Shown here: positions 1-7,812 of the stretch, piece after piece | Layout: each line of letters starts with the position of its first letter | Numbering within the stretch: the first letter of the stretch is position 1 | Assembly (NCBI RefSeq): GCF_006352475.1 | Contig: NZ_VCMZ01000001.1 | Location: 2,046,001 to 2,110,000 of the forward strand | Source of the DNA: Acinetobacter pullicarnis | GTDB lineage: Bacteria; Pseudomonadota; Gammaproteobacteria; Pseudomonadales; Moraxellaceae | Direction of reading: 5' to 3' | DNA length: 64,000 nt | Made by a program: the position numbers and the translations under genes | Notes under the pieces: generated by a model | The model's database searches: none | What the model saw: only the letters and a program-made list of their open reading frames with translations | What the model was told of the DNA's origin: nothing

Positions 1-68
1 CATGTGGTTATCCATAAATCAGGCTTTGATTTTAATTAGCCTCTACGTTTCATTAGGAGACATTTATT

Positions 69-566
69 ATGCTAGACACAGAAATTCAATATCTACCCGG
101 TGCGAGTATCGACAAAACCAAACATGCACATTGGGAAGATGGTTCACTTATCGTTCGCACCAAACATATTCCTTGGACTCCTTGGGCTCTACCTGGTACT
201 GAGTTTAAATTGTTAGATTACGATAAAAATCATTCTTATTCTTGCATCTTGCTACGCATTTCTGCTGATGCACCTGCCACGATACATAAGCATATTGGTG
301 CTGCAAATGCTTTTATTCTCGAAGGTGGATTTGGCTATGAACACGGCGCTGTCTACGAGGGTGATTTTATGTGTGAAGCAGGAGGCGTTACACATATGCC
401 TCACGTATTTGAAGGTGGTTGTACCTTACTTGGATTTAACCATGGTGCAGTAGCTGGATTTTCTCCTGAAGGTGAACTATCAGGCATCATTGATGTTGAT
501 TGGTTAATTGAGCAAGTAAAAGCGAATAATGCATTTGACCATCTTGCACACAAGGAGGCGCTATGA
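69..566 (+). CDS. cupin-domain dioxygenase-like protein
   Basis: This 165-residue cytosolic protein has a single cupin fold. The first metal-binding motif is H73-x-H75 followed by a Glu near residue 85, and the second holds H109 and H112, so an Fe(II)-type 3-His/1-Glu site looks complete. Size and sequence resemble the 2,4'-dihydroxyacetophenone dioxygenase group, which cleaves aryl-ketone carbon-carbon bonds, but substrate cannot be read from sequence. A strong ribosome site (TAGGAGA) lies 9 bases before the ATG. The stop overlaps the start of the following SDR gene by four bases (ATGA), so the two are translationally coupled. It could also be a non-catalytic cupin sensor; the family call is fairly sure, the enzyme activity is inferred. 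Confidence 0.75.
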   Translation: MLDTEIQYLPGASIDKTKHAHWEDGSLIVRTKHIPWTPWALPGTEFKLLDYDKNHSYSCILLRISADAPATIHKHIGAANAFILEGGFGYEHGAVYEGDFMCEAGGVTHMPHVFEGGCTLLGFNHGAVAGFSPEGELSGIIDVDWLIEQVKANNAFDHLAHKEAL

Positions 567-1372
567 AAATTACGCGTTTTGAAGGAAAAGTTGTTGTGGT
601 AACTGGAGCTGGATCTGGTATAGGTCGCGCATGTGCACTTCGACTCATGGCTGAAGGCGCTGATGTTATTTGTATGGATATGCAACAACAAGCGGCCGCA
701 CAAACGGTCGCTATGGTGACCGAACTAGGCGGTAAGTCGAGTTATCATGTGGTTGATGTCACAAATGAAACAGCAGTTGCTGATGCGATACAAGCTGTCA
801 TTACAACACATACGCAAATTGATGCCGTCATCCATTGTGCAGGAACCCCAGGTCCACTTGGTGGCCCAATTGAATCAGCCTCTTCTGATTTTGAAAAGAC
901 CATGCAAGTGAATGTCATGGGGGCTTTTTATTTGTCTAAACATGCGCTTCCACATCTCATAAAACAGCGTGGCAATATAGTAATGATTGCATCTTTAGCG
1001 GGGATTACAGGTGGGGGTCCCCCTACCGTTGGACCATTGGTTGCTTATACAACCAGTAAACATGCTGTTATTGGCATGGTGCGCTCGATTGCTTATCGCC
1101 ATGGCATAGATGGAGTTCGTGCCAATGTTGTTTGTCCTGGATCTATACGAACCAATATGACTCAAGCAGTTGCTGATATTAGCCCGAATTACATACGGCT
1201 TGTTGAAGAAGCCACCCCAATGCAACGTTGGGGAGAACCAGAAGAAGTTGCTGCCGCAGTCGCATTTTTAGCAAGTGATGACGCTTCATTTGTGACGGCA
1301 GATGTATTGGTTGTTGATGGTGGCTACATCAATAGTCAAGGTAAAGTTTATCCGCAGTTTGATCAAACTTAG
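563..1372 (+). CDS. SDR family NAD(P)-dependent oxidoreductase
   Basis: This is a 269-residue classical short-chain dehydrogenase/reductase. It shows the nucleotide-binding TGAGSGIG at residues 14-21, the NAG-equivalent CAG at 92-94, the active-site Ser144 and the catalytic YTTSK pair Y162/K166. An acidic residue (D39) at the end of the second strand suggests a preference for NAD over NADP. It overlaps the upstream cupin gene by four bases and is followed after about 100 bp by a MetA-type outer-membrane gene. It probably oxidises an alcohol or diol in the same small catabolic route. The fold and chemistry are secure; the substrate is unknown. Confidence 0.88.
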   Translation: MKITRFEGKVVVVTGAGSGIGRACALRLMAEGADVICMDMQQQAAAQTVAMVTELGGKSSYHVVDVTNETAVADAIQAVITTHTQIDAVIHCAGTPGPLGGPIESASSDFEKTMQVNVMGAFYLSKHALPHLIKQRGNIVMIASLAGITGGGPPTVGPLVAYTTSKHAVIGMVRSIAYRHGIDGVRANVVCPGSIRTNMTQAVADISPNYIRLVEEATPMQRWGEPEEVAAAVAFLASDDASFVTADVLVVDGGYINSQGKVYPQFDQT

Positions 1373-1475
1373 ACAATCAACGCTTGAGGTTGCGGCAGAG
1401 GAAAGGCCGTATCCAGATAATCCTGTAGAGAATGAATATCTATCCAGGATATGAAATCAATAAAAGAAGGAATCT

Positions 1476-2372
1476 ATGTCTAAAAATAATGTCTGCTTAT
1501 TAGGCGTAACGACGTTGATCAACCTGCTGGGCATTATGCCAGTATGGGCAACGGAAGGTGGAGGGAGTACCTATGCACATGGAACTGAGAATGCATTTGT
1601 TGGCTTTATGCCCTCCCCTGGATTTTATGGGCTTGTTTATGCAAGTCACGATCATTTAAGCAAGCTACGTGATGACAAAGGAGATGAAATTGAGCTGCCA
1701 TTTGATGTAAAAGCAAATGTGATTGCTCCACGTGCAGTCTGGGTGACAGACACCAAGCTATTAAATGGACAACTTGCTTGGCATGCAGTACTCCCCCTAG
1801 TTTCACTGGATTCACACATTGCTGGATATTCAGAGAAACACCAAGGTTTAGGTGATTTGGTTATTGGGTCTGGGCTTGGATATCATCCATCAGAAAAGGT
1901 GCATTATGCATTTGGTCTAGATATCACCGCACCGACAGGCACCTATAAGCAAGATAATCTGGTTAACCTTGGGCGGAACTATTGGAATATTCAACCGGCC
2001 TTTGCACTCAGCTATATTCAAGCAAGTGGACTCAATGCAGACCTTAAGCTGATGTACGGGATTAATTTCAAAAATAGCGATACCAATTATCGCTCAGGAC
2101 AAGAGTTACATATGGATTATGCACTTGGGTATGCCTTGAATAATGGATGGACTGCTGGAATAGGGGGTTATCTCTATCAACAAACCACGGATGACAAGCA
2201 AGATAGTACGGTAAGGTCCAATAGCAAAGGTCGAGCTTTTGCAGTTGGCCCATCCATTAGTTATCACAACAACAGCGGATTTTTGGTGTCAGTCAAATGG
2301 CAACAGGATTATGGGGTCCGCAATAGAGCAGAAGGAAATGCGGTCAAAATAAAACTTGCCATTCCATTTTAA
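1476..2372 (+). CDS. MetA-pathway (phenol degradation) type outer-membrane protein
   Basis: The 298-residue product begins with a signal peptide (positively charged start, hydrophobic stretch to about residue 22, cleavage likely after VWA at 25). The rest is made of alternating amphipathic strands ending in a terminal Phe (KLAIPF), as expected for an outer-membrane beta-barrel. The pattern matches the family named after a meta-pathway phenol-degradation gene, whose members often sit beside aromatic catabolism genes and probably admit hydrophobic substrates. AGAAGGA precedes the ATG by 5 bases. It lies about 100 bp after the SDR gene, on the same strand and likely in the same transcript. Transport activity is inferred. 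Confidence 0.7.
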   Translation: MSKNNVCLLGVTTLINLLGIMPVWATEGGGSTYAHGTENAFVGFMPSPGFYGLVYASHDHLSKLRDDKGDEIELPFDVKANVIAPRAVWVTDTKLLNGQLAWHAVLPLVSLDSHIAGYSEKHQGLGDLVIGSGLGYHPSEKVHYAFGLDITAPTGTYKQDNLVNLGRNYWNIQPAFALSYIQASGLNADLKLMYGINFKNSDTNYRSGQELHMDYALGYALNNGWTAGIGGYLYQQTTDDKQDSTVRSNSKGRAFAVGPSISYHNNSGFLVSVKWQQDYGVRNRAEGNAVKIKLAIPF

Positions 2373-2436
2373 ATTGTTTGTAGCCATGTAGTTCATAATG
2401 AACGCATCACAAACGGAAACTTAAGGTCGTCAACGG

Positions 2437-3285
2437 TTATGTCGAAGGATGATGTAGTGGAACATCGGTTGCCCGAATAGGTAAAACCTTCATTTCTGAA
2501 GAGACTAAACTAGATGCACTCAGCGGCACTAAACCTACGCGCTGCGTTGCTCGTACAGCCGCTAACATGGTTTGAAAAAAACCAACTTCCAAATCTATAT
2601 TCACCCGTATACCTTGATCACTAAAAGACTGCATGACAGCGCGGTAAACGTCAGGTGCACGCGATCGCTCAAAGAGAACCAACCGTTCAGCAGCAAGTTC
2701 TACAATACTGATCTCAGTTTTTTGAGCCAAGGCATGATTGGCATCAACCAGTATGGCGATTGGCTCTGTAATGATTACAACCTCCCGCAATCCTAACCGC
2801 ACAGGCAATCGATCTCGTTCACTTAAAGCAGCAAACTGCAAATCAACATTGCCATGTGTCACTGAGAAGGTTAAATGTTCTGGGGGTAAATCCACAGGTT
2901 TTAATTGCACTGTAGGATGAGCGGAAGAAAAGGCTTCCATAAACTGGGGCCCCAATACTGTAAATGCATATTCCAGCATTCCAAGCCTTAAACGAGACTG
3001 CCCTATTTGTTCTGTATGAATCGAAATTACAGCATCATCAAGCATGCTTAATATTTGATTCGCTCGTTCTGCAAATAAAATACCTGCTTGAGTTAATTCT
3101 ACAGAGCGTGTTTTTCGAATGACTAATGTCGTTTTAAGTGATTGCTCTAACTTCGCAATGCTACGTGAAAAAGGAGGTTGTGCAATATTACATTTTTCTG
3201 CGGCACGAGTGAAATGCTGTTCATTTGCAAGCGCAACAAAGTAGCGAAGCTGATCTAACGAAACATGACGCGATGCATGATGCAT
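2437..3285 (-). CDS. LysR-type transcriptional regulator
   Basis: This 282-residue regulator has an N-terminal winged helix-turn-helix (DQLRYFVALANEQHFTRAAE, residues 11-30, then AQPPFSRSIAKLE) and a periplasmic-binding-protein-like effector domain from about residue 95. AGGGGA before the start supports this ATG. It faces the cupin-SDR-porin set convergently rather than divergently, so control of that set is plausible but not shown by the layout. The effector is unknown. The C-terminus is slightly short compared with the usual 295-310 residues but has no visible break. Confidence 0.88.
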   Translation of the reverse strand: MHHASRHVSLDQLRYFVALANEQHFTRAAEKCNIAQPPFSRSIAKLEQSLKTTLVIRKTRSVELTQAGILFAERANQILSMLDDAVISIHTEQIGQSRLRLGMLEYAFTVLGPQFMEAFSSAHPTVQLKPVDLPPEHLTFSVTHGNVDLQFAALSERDRLPVRLGLREVVIITEPIAILVDANHALAQKTEISIVELAAERLVLFERSRAPDVYRAVMQSFSDQGIRVNIDLEVGFFQTMLAAVRATQRVGLVPLSASSLVSSEMKVLPIRATDVPLHHPST

Positions 3286-3501
3286 TTCATTCCCCTAACA
3301 AGATCGAGTCAAATAGAAGTGTATTTAATTAAATGATACTCGTATATAGATAGGCATATAAATATTGAATATAAGTACTAAATTTAGCAATTTACTTAAA
3401 AACTAATTTTACGTTTGAATTGATATTTCTCACCTGCCATTCCACCAATAGGAATCAGCTTTCCTTCGCCTATCAGGATAGTTACAAACGTCAAAGCACA
3501 A

Positions 3502-3533
3502 AAAAAGCAGCTGCATCACTGCAACTGCTTTTT
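3502..3533 (-). terminator. intrinsic terminator of the pqi operon
   Basis: Arms AAAAAGCAG (3502-3510) and CTGCTTTTT (3525-3533) pair perfectly, with an inner TGCA/TGCA pairing in the loop. Read on the minus strand the stem ends in a T-run, about 40 bp after the pqiC stop. The remaining bases up to the LysR start at 3285 are AT-rich and carry no gene. Confidence 0.75.
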
Positions 3534-3571
3534 ATCATTTAATGTGGTTTATGACGGTCTATACAAACCGC

Positions 3572-4315
3572 TTATGAGCAAACCGTACCATCGATCTCAT
3601 TCATCGTTCCTTTATCGGCCGCAATAACGGATGCTGCAATTGCATCAACAACCCGATTGAGTGACTCTCTAGACGTGTTGACAATTTCTGGAATTTTATT
3701 GCCTTGTGGTGTTGCCTGTTGAACAACTTTATTGCTAAACGTCATACGACAACTTAACTGTTGCTTGGGCTGCCCTTTCGCATTTGGATCTGGGTTTAAC
3801 GGTCGATTCGGGTCTTCACGTTTAATCATCCAAGCCACCACGATTTCATTTTCGATAGTCGAGGTCTTGGTATTTTCAACAATATCGAAGCGTGAAAACT
3901 CGGCTGCAATCCGATAAGACACTTGGCCACCAGTCATGCCACTGCTATAGCGATCAACTGCACCTAACTTCTGCTGTAAACCCGCAGATAAACCATCGCG
4001 CAACTCTGAACCCAAGGTTGAAGCCCAACGATGCTCTTCCAATAAAGTCGATTTACCATTGGGATTCTGCAACACCAAAAGCGCTTGATTCAAACGATCT
4101 GGCAGACCAACAGCCATCACTTCAATCAGCTTTACATTGGAGTTGACCAAAGGGGTAATTTTTGGGGTAAGCGTATAATAGGTTGGCGTTGGTGACGTCG
4201 AACACGCCGTTAAGCCAATCCCCATACCGACCAGTAGCATCAATCTAGCACTATGACCAAGGCCGCTTGATGAAATGCTCGATAAAAAATTACCCATGTT
4301 TATTTTATTTCGCAT
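3572..4315 (-). CDS. pqiC: PqiC family ABC-type auxiliary lipoprotein
   Basis: This is the outer-membrane lipoprotein partner of PqiB. From the chosen start (4315, GGAGG seven bases upstream) a hydrophobic signal ends in the lipobox LTAC followed by STSPTPTYYTLTP, the usual start of the PqiC/DUF330 domain. A longer frame exists from 4366, but its start lies well inside pqiB and has no ribosome site. The pqiC start overlaps the pqiB stop by 11 bases. In E. coli PqiC forms a ring that docks the periplasmic PqiB tube to the outer membrane, and the same role is expected here. The C-terminal half contains a Pro/Asn-rich linker (PNRPLNPDPNAKG). Confidence 0.85.
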   Translation of the reverse strand: MRNKINMGNFLSSISSSGLGHSARLMLLVGMGIGLTACSTSPTPTYYTLTPKITPLVNSNVKLIEVMAVGLPDRLNQALLVLQNPNGKSTLLEEHRWASTLGSELRDGLSAGLQQKLGAVDRYSSGMTGGQVSYRIAAEFSRFDIVENTKTSTIENEIVVAWMIKREDPNRPLNPDPNAKGQPKQQLSCRMTFSNKVVQQATPQGNKIPEIVNTSRESLNRVVDAIAASVIAADKGTMNEIDGTVCS

Positions 4316-6011
4316 GATTCGCCTCCGGTTTTTTCCCACGAATAATCGATTCAGGATGCTGTTCAATATAATCAGCCATTAACTGTAATGATGCTGCGGC
4401 ACGAGTCATTTGTTGCAGTGCACGGCGTACATCTTGTTGCATTGGCGCATCACTCGAAAGAATAGATTCACTCGATTGCATGGTTTTTCTTATATCATCT
4501 AATGTGGCTTGCATACCTGGTGCAACTTTACTGTCTAACTGCTTAATTAACTTATCTGTAGACACAATCGTGGCATTCATCGTCTTCAATGTCTGACGAA
4601 CATCATTACCAATCTCAACCAGTGGGAATTTAGTGAGTTTATCAGCGATTTGTGAAACTTGGGCTTGTAAACCACTTAACTCAGTCACGGTGGTTGGCAC
4701 TTCAACGACACCATTTTCTACAGTTTTTAGTGTTGCAGGCTTGGCTTTCGGGAATTTATCAAAGGCAATATAGTTTTGGCCGGTTAATACATTGCCAGTC
4801 CGCATTTGCGCACGCCAGCCGCGCTGAACAAAGCTCTTGAAGATATCGCCCTTAGGATCAACTTCTTTTCCTTTGGCTAAACGCGATGGATAAATCACGG
4901 CATCCACACGCATACGCATCAAGGTATAGCTTGGGTTAAACTCAGCGTTGATTGATGTGACATTACCAATGTCGATTCCCATGAAATCAATCGGCGCACC
5001 TGCGCTCAATCCACGTAAAGAATGATCAAAATACATGACAATTTGACTTGCGGGACCATCTGGATCTTTTAAAGCCTCTGCTTGTGAACCCCATAAAGTA
5101 AAGTTACTTTTGTCTGCAGCAACCGCTGAGGTTTTCGCATGCTCGGGATAACCAAATGCAATCCCACCCGCAACAATACTGGCAAGGGATTGAGTGTTCA
5201 GATTGAAGCCAGATGCATTCAATGTCACATCAATACCACTGGCTTGCCAGAAACGTGCATCTTGGGTGACAAACTTATCATAAGGCGCTTGAATAAAACT
5301 TTGTAATTCGACCTGTGTACCATCATTAGATAGTTTATAAGCCGTAATTTGCCCAACATTGATACGGCGATAATAAATCGGTGCACCAATATCTAATGAG
5401 CCCAGATCTTTGGCCTTTAAGAAAAACACTTTCCCGGGCACATCCGCGGCAATCACAGGGGGAACTTCTAGACCGTTAAAGACCGTTTCTTTTACCCCGG
5501 TTTTACCTCCATCGACCTCAATATAAGAACCAGACAATAAGGTATCAATACCTGAAACGCCATTGGTCCCAATACGTGGACGAACCACCCAGAATTGCGT
5601 ATCTTTTGAGGCAAAATTGCTGGCATCTTTACGTAATTCAATTTGTGCGACAACATGGCTACGATCTTCAGAAAGTTCGATTTGACGAACGAGGCCGATA
5701 TCCACTTGTTTATAACGAACGGTGGTTTTTCCAGCAACCAAGCCGTCTGCAGTTCTAAAAGACACAGAAATCTTAGGTCCTGTATCTAAAATAGCTTTTA
5801 AGGCGAGAGAAAGTGCAATCACCAAGGCAATGGCTGGAATAAACCAAATAAAAGATGGCCGCCATCGCCCCTGTTTTTTTGCAGGTTCAGGCAACGTCTG
5901 ACGCTTTTCATTGCCATTTTGCTCAGTCACTTGCACATCTGCTGTAGTAGCCTCTGGCTTGTTGTGATCTGAGTTTTCGTTAGTCGTTGTATTTTCAGAC
6001 ATATCCATCAT
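4305..6011 (-). CDS. pqiB: PqiB, three-MCE-domain envelope transport protein
   Basis: A 568-residue periplasmic lipid-transport protein anchored by one inner-membrane helix (FIWFIPAIALVIALSLALKA, about residues 53-72) after a polar Glu/Thr-rich cytosolic tail. Three MCE domains follow, starting near residues 78, 195 and 325, each with the characteristic G-x-x-V-x-Y/F-x-G/Q-I-x-I-G pattern. A C-terminal helical region (about 445-550) would extend the tube. E. coli PqiB is of similar length and bridges inner and outer membrane as a hexamer. It starts three bases after the pqiA stop; three in-frame ATGs lie within 12 bases (6011, 6008, 6002) and the exact one is uncertain. Confidence 0.9.
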   Translation of the reverse strand: MMDMSENTTTNENSDHNKPEATTADVQVTEQNGNEKRQTLPEPAKKQGRWRPSFIWFIPAIALVIALSLALKAILDTGPKISVSFRTADGLVAGKTTVRYKQVDIGLVRQIELSEDRSHVVAQIELRKDASNFASKDTQFWVVRPRIGTNGVSGIDTLLSGSYIEVDGGKTGVKETVFNGLEVPPVIAADVPGKVFFLKAKDLGSLDIGAPIYYRRINVGQITAYKLSNDGTQVELQSFIQAPYDKFVTQDARFWQASGIDVTLNASGFNLNTQSLASIVAGGIAFGYPEHAKTSAVAADKSNFTLWGSQAEALKDPDGPASQIVMYFDHSLRGLSAGAPIDFMGIDIGNVTSINAEFNPSYTLMRMRVDAVIYPSRLAKGKEVDPKGDIFKSFVQRGWRAQMRTGNVLTGQNYIAFDKFPKAKPATLKTVENGVVEVPTTVTELSGLQAQVSQIADKLTKFPLVEIGNDVRQTLKTMNATIVSTDKLIKQLDSKVAPGMQATLDDIRKTMQSSESILSSDAPMQQDVRRALQQMTRAAASLQLMADYIEQHPESIIRGKKPEANHAK

Positions 6012-6013
6012 TC

Positions 6014-6841
6014 TTATTGGCTGGAGTTCGAAGGATTATTAATAAGCGAATAATCTGCTTGGGCTTTAATAATAGTTGTATTGTTGCTTGAAAGTGCTGT
6101 TGAAACTTCAGATGATGCCGCAGATGGTTTTTGCTTTTCACTAAGCGCTGCGTAATAGTTATCCCAGATAATTCGTGGGTCAAAACTGAGTGACGAAAGT
6201 AAGGTTAAGACCACAACCGCACTAAAAGCCACGGCGCCCGGTCCAGCTAAAATTGTTGCCAGTGATTGGATTTGAATTAATGCAGTCAATAAGGCAACCA
6301 CAAAGACATCAATCATTGACCATTTACCAACGATCTCAACTAAGCGGTATAGCTTGGCGCAGTTTTCGGGTGAAAAATTCCAGCGTTTCGAGGATTGTAA
6401 ACGCACAGCAATGATTAAAAAAAATAAAATGAGTAATTTCAGCATTGGAATAAAGATACTGGCGCAAAAAATCACGCTAGCAACAAAATAATCGCCACTA
6501 TGCCAAAAATAAATGACTCCCGTTAAGATGGTATCTTGCTGGCTGCCGAACAGTGAATCGGTGATTGTCATCGGCATAACATTGGCAGGAATATATAAAA
6601 TTGCCGCAGCAGTAACCAAAGCCAGTGTGCGATCTAGACTTTGCGGTTTACGGTGGTGTAATAGCGTATGGCAGCGGATGCACTTTATCGTAAGATTTTT
6701 ATTTTCAGTTTGCTCGGTTTCAGCAGTTTGAGTGGAGTTTAATAAACCACAGCAATGACATAACCTCAGTGATAGATCTTGCGCACGAGGATAGTGTTGT
6801 AGCGAAAGCTCAATCGAGTCTTGTTGTTTCATGGCAGGCAC
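6014..6841 (-). CDS. pqiA: PqiA domain membrane protein (second half of a split PqiA)
   Basis: This 275-residue inner-membrane protein carries one PqiA domain. An N-terminal CHCC and a CIRC form a zinc-ribbon-like pair (about residues 28-31 and 54-57). Four hydrophobic segments follow: LALVTAAAILYIPANVMPM, the region around residue 125, the IDVFVVALLTALIQ segment and the GAVAFSAVVVLTLLSSL segment. E. coli PqiA and YebS carry two such domains in one chain of about 420 residues; here they are two overlapping genes (13-base overlap with the upstream one). It probably feeds PqiB from the inner membrane. The polar Ser/Asn-rich C-terminal tail (about residues 230-275) is unusual. Confidence 0.82.
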   Translation of the reverse strand: MPAMKQQDSIELSLQHYPRAQDLSLRLCHCCGLLNSTQTAETEQTENKNLTIKCIRCHTLLHHRKPQSLDRTLALVTAAAILYIPANVMPMTITDSLFGSQQDTILTGVIYFWHSGDYFVASVIFCASIFIPMLKLLILFFLIIAVRLQSSKRWNFSPENCAKLYRLVEIVGKWSMIDVFVVALLTALIQIQSLATILAGPGAVAFSAVVVLTLLSSLSFDPRIIWDNYYAALSEKQKPSAASSEVSTALSSNNTTIIKAQADYSLINNPSNSSQ

Positions 6842-7509
6842 CTATCGATTTCATCCCAGATACTGGTTAACTTCACCGATGCGATATAGACCATCAGTAC
6901 ACTCAGGGCGGCAAAAGCCCACAATGCAATCCCCGGAATCACGGTTACCATTCCCACTAACTTAACCAATGTCACCAACACCCCAATCAGAAACACCTCG
7001 ATCATGCCCCAGATTCTAAATAACGATAAAATACGAAGTGCCGGTACTAAAAATGTGGGGCGAGTTTTAAATAGTCCCACAAAGCTAAGAATATAAATAA
7101 GTAACAGTAAATCCAAAAGCGGAACAATAAAGGTCGTGATTAGAATTAATACCCCAACGAAGGCGCGATCTACTTGAAACATTGTCCATGCTGCACCCAA
7201 TAAGGTGGTTTGTGAACTGTTCCCTTGTAATTCAACTTTAACAATTGGAAAGCAGTTCGCAATAATAAATACGATCAGTGCCGTGAGCACGACTGCCAAG
7301 AGGCCCGTGAAGGACTTACTCTGTTGATAAAGTTCTGCACCACAACAAATACAATATGCGCGCTCACCTGGTGCCAGTTGTACCTTACGATAAACAGTAT
7401 CGCATTCCTCACAGCCCACCAATTCTGCATAAGCTAAAGCCTTAGCCTGAATCGCTGAATCTGAGGCTTCAGTGGATGAAACTTGCGTGCTTAATGGCGA
7501 TTGGCTCAT
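6829..7509 (-). CDS. pqiA: PqiA domain membrane protein (first half of a split PqiA)
   Basis: A 226-residue inner-membrane protein with two CxxC pairs (CEECDTVY and YCICCGAEL, about residues 34-60) followed by four transmembrane segments, typical of the PqiA domain. It is the promoter-proximal gene of the pqi operon and overlaps the next pqiA by 13 bases, which implies coupled translation and a 1:1 complex replacing the two-domain E. coli protein. In E. coli the locus is induced by superoxide generators; no SoxR/S site was recognised here. The family call is strong. Confidence 0.82.
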   Translation of the reverse strand: MSQSPLSTQVSSTEASDSAIQAKALAYAELVGCEECDTVYRKVQLAPGERAYCICCGAELYQQSKSFTGLLAVVLTALIVFIIANCFPIVKVELQGNSSQTTLLGAAWTMFQVDRAFVGVLILITTFIVPLLDLLLLIYILSFVGLFKTRPTFLVPALRILSLFRIWGMIEVFLIGVLVTLVKLVGMVTVIPGIALWAFAALSVLMVYIASVKLTSIWDEIDRCLP

Positions 7510-7655
7510 AGAGCATAAGTACCTTTTTAATTATTCATTTAGATTTAGAAAATAGTTCTAGACTATTCATTTAGTATGATAAGTATGACTTCGATCATAG
7601 CTTGTTCAGTTTGCGCAGACAATAAGTAGCGTGATAGATTTCTCTAATATAACAA

Positions 7656-7683
7656 TTGATAATCATCATCTACGGCGTGTCAA
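7656..7683 (-). promoter_or_regulatory. candidate sigma-70 promoter of the pqi operon
   Basis: On the minus strand a perfect TTGACA (7683-7678) is followed after 16 bases by TATCAA (7661-7656), roughly 150 bases upstream of the first pqiA start. It is the only good promoter-like match seen in the 303-bp space between pqiA and the helicase gene (7510-7812), which otherwise holds nothing recognisable. The -10 is weak, so this is a candidate only. Confidence 0.4.
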
Positions 7684-7812
7684 GTTTGCCTCATGAATAG
7701 TCAGTCCATCTAAATAAAAAATAACACGTGATTATTAATATGAAGTATCTAGTATGCGTTTTATCACGAACTTATTTATTGGTAAATATAAGTTGAGTTG
7801 AATTTCTGTAGT

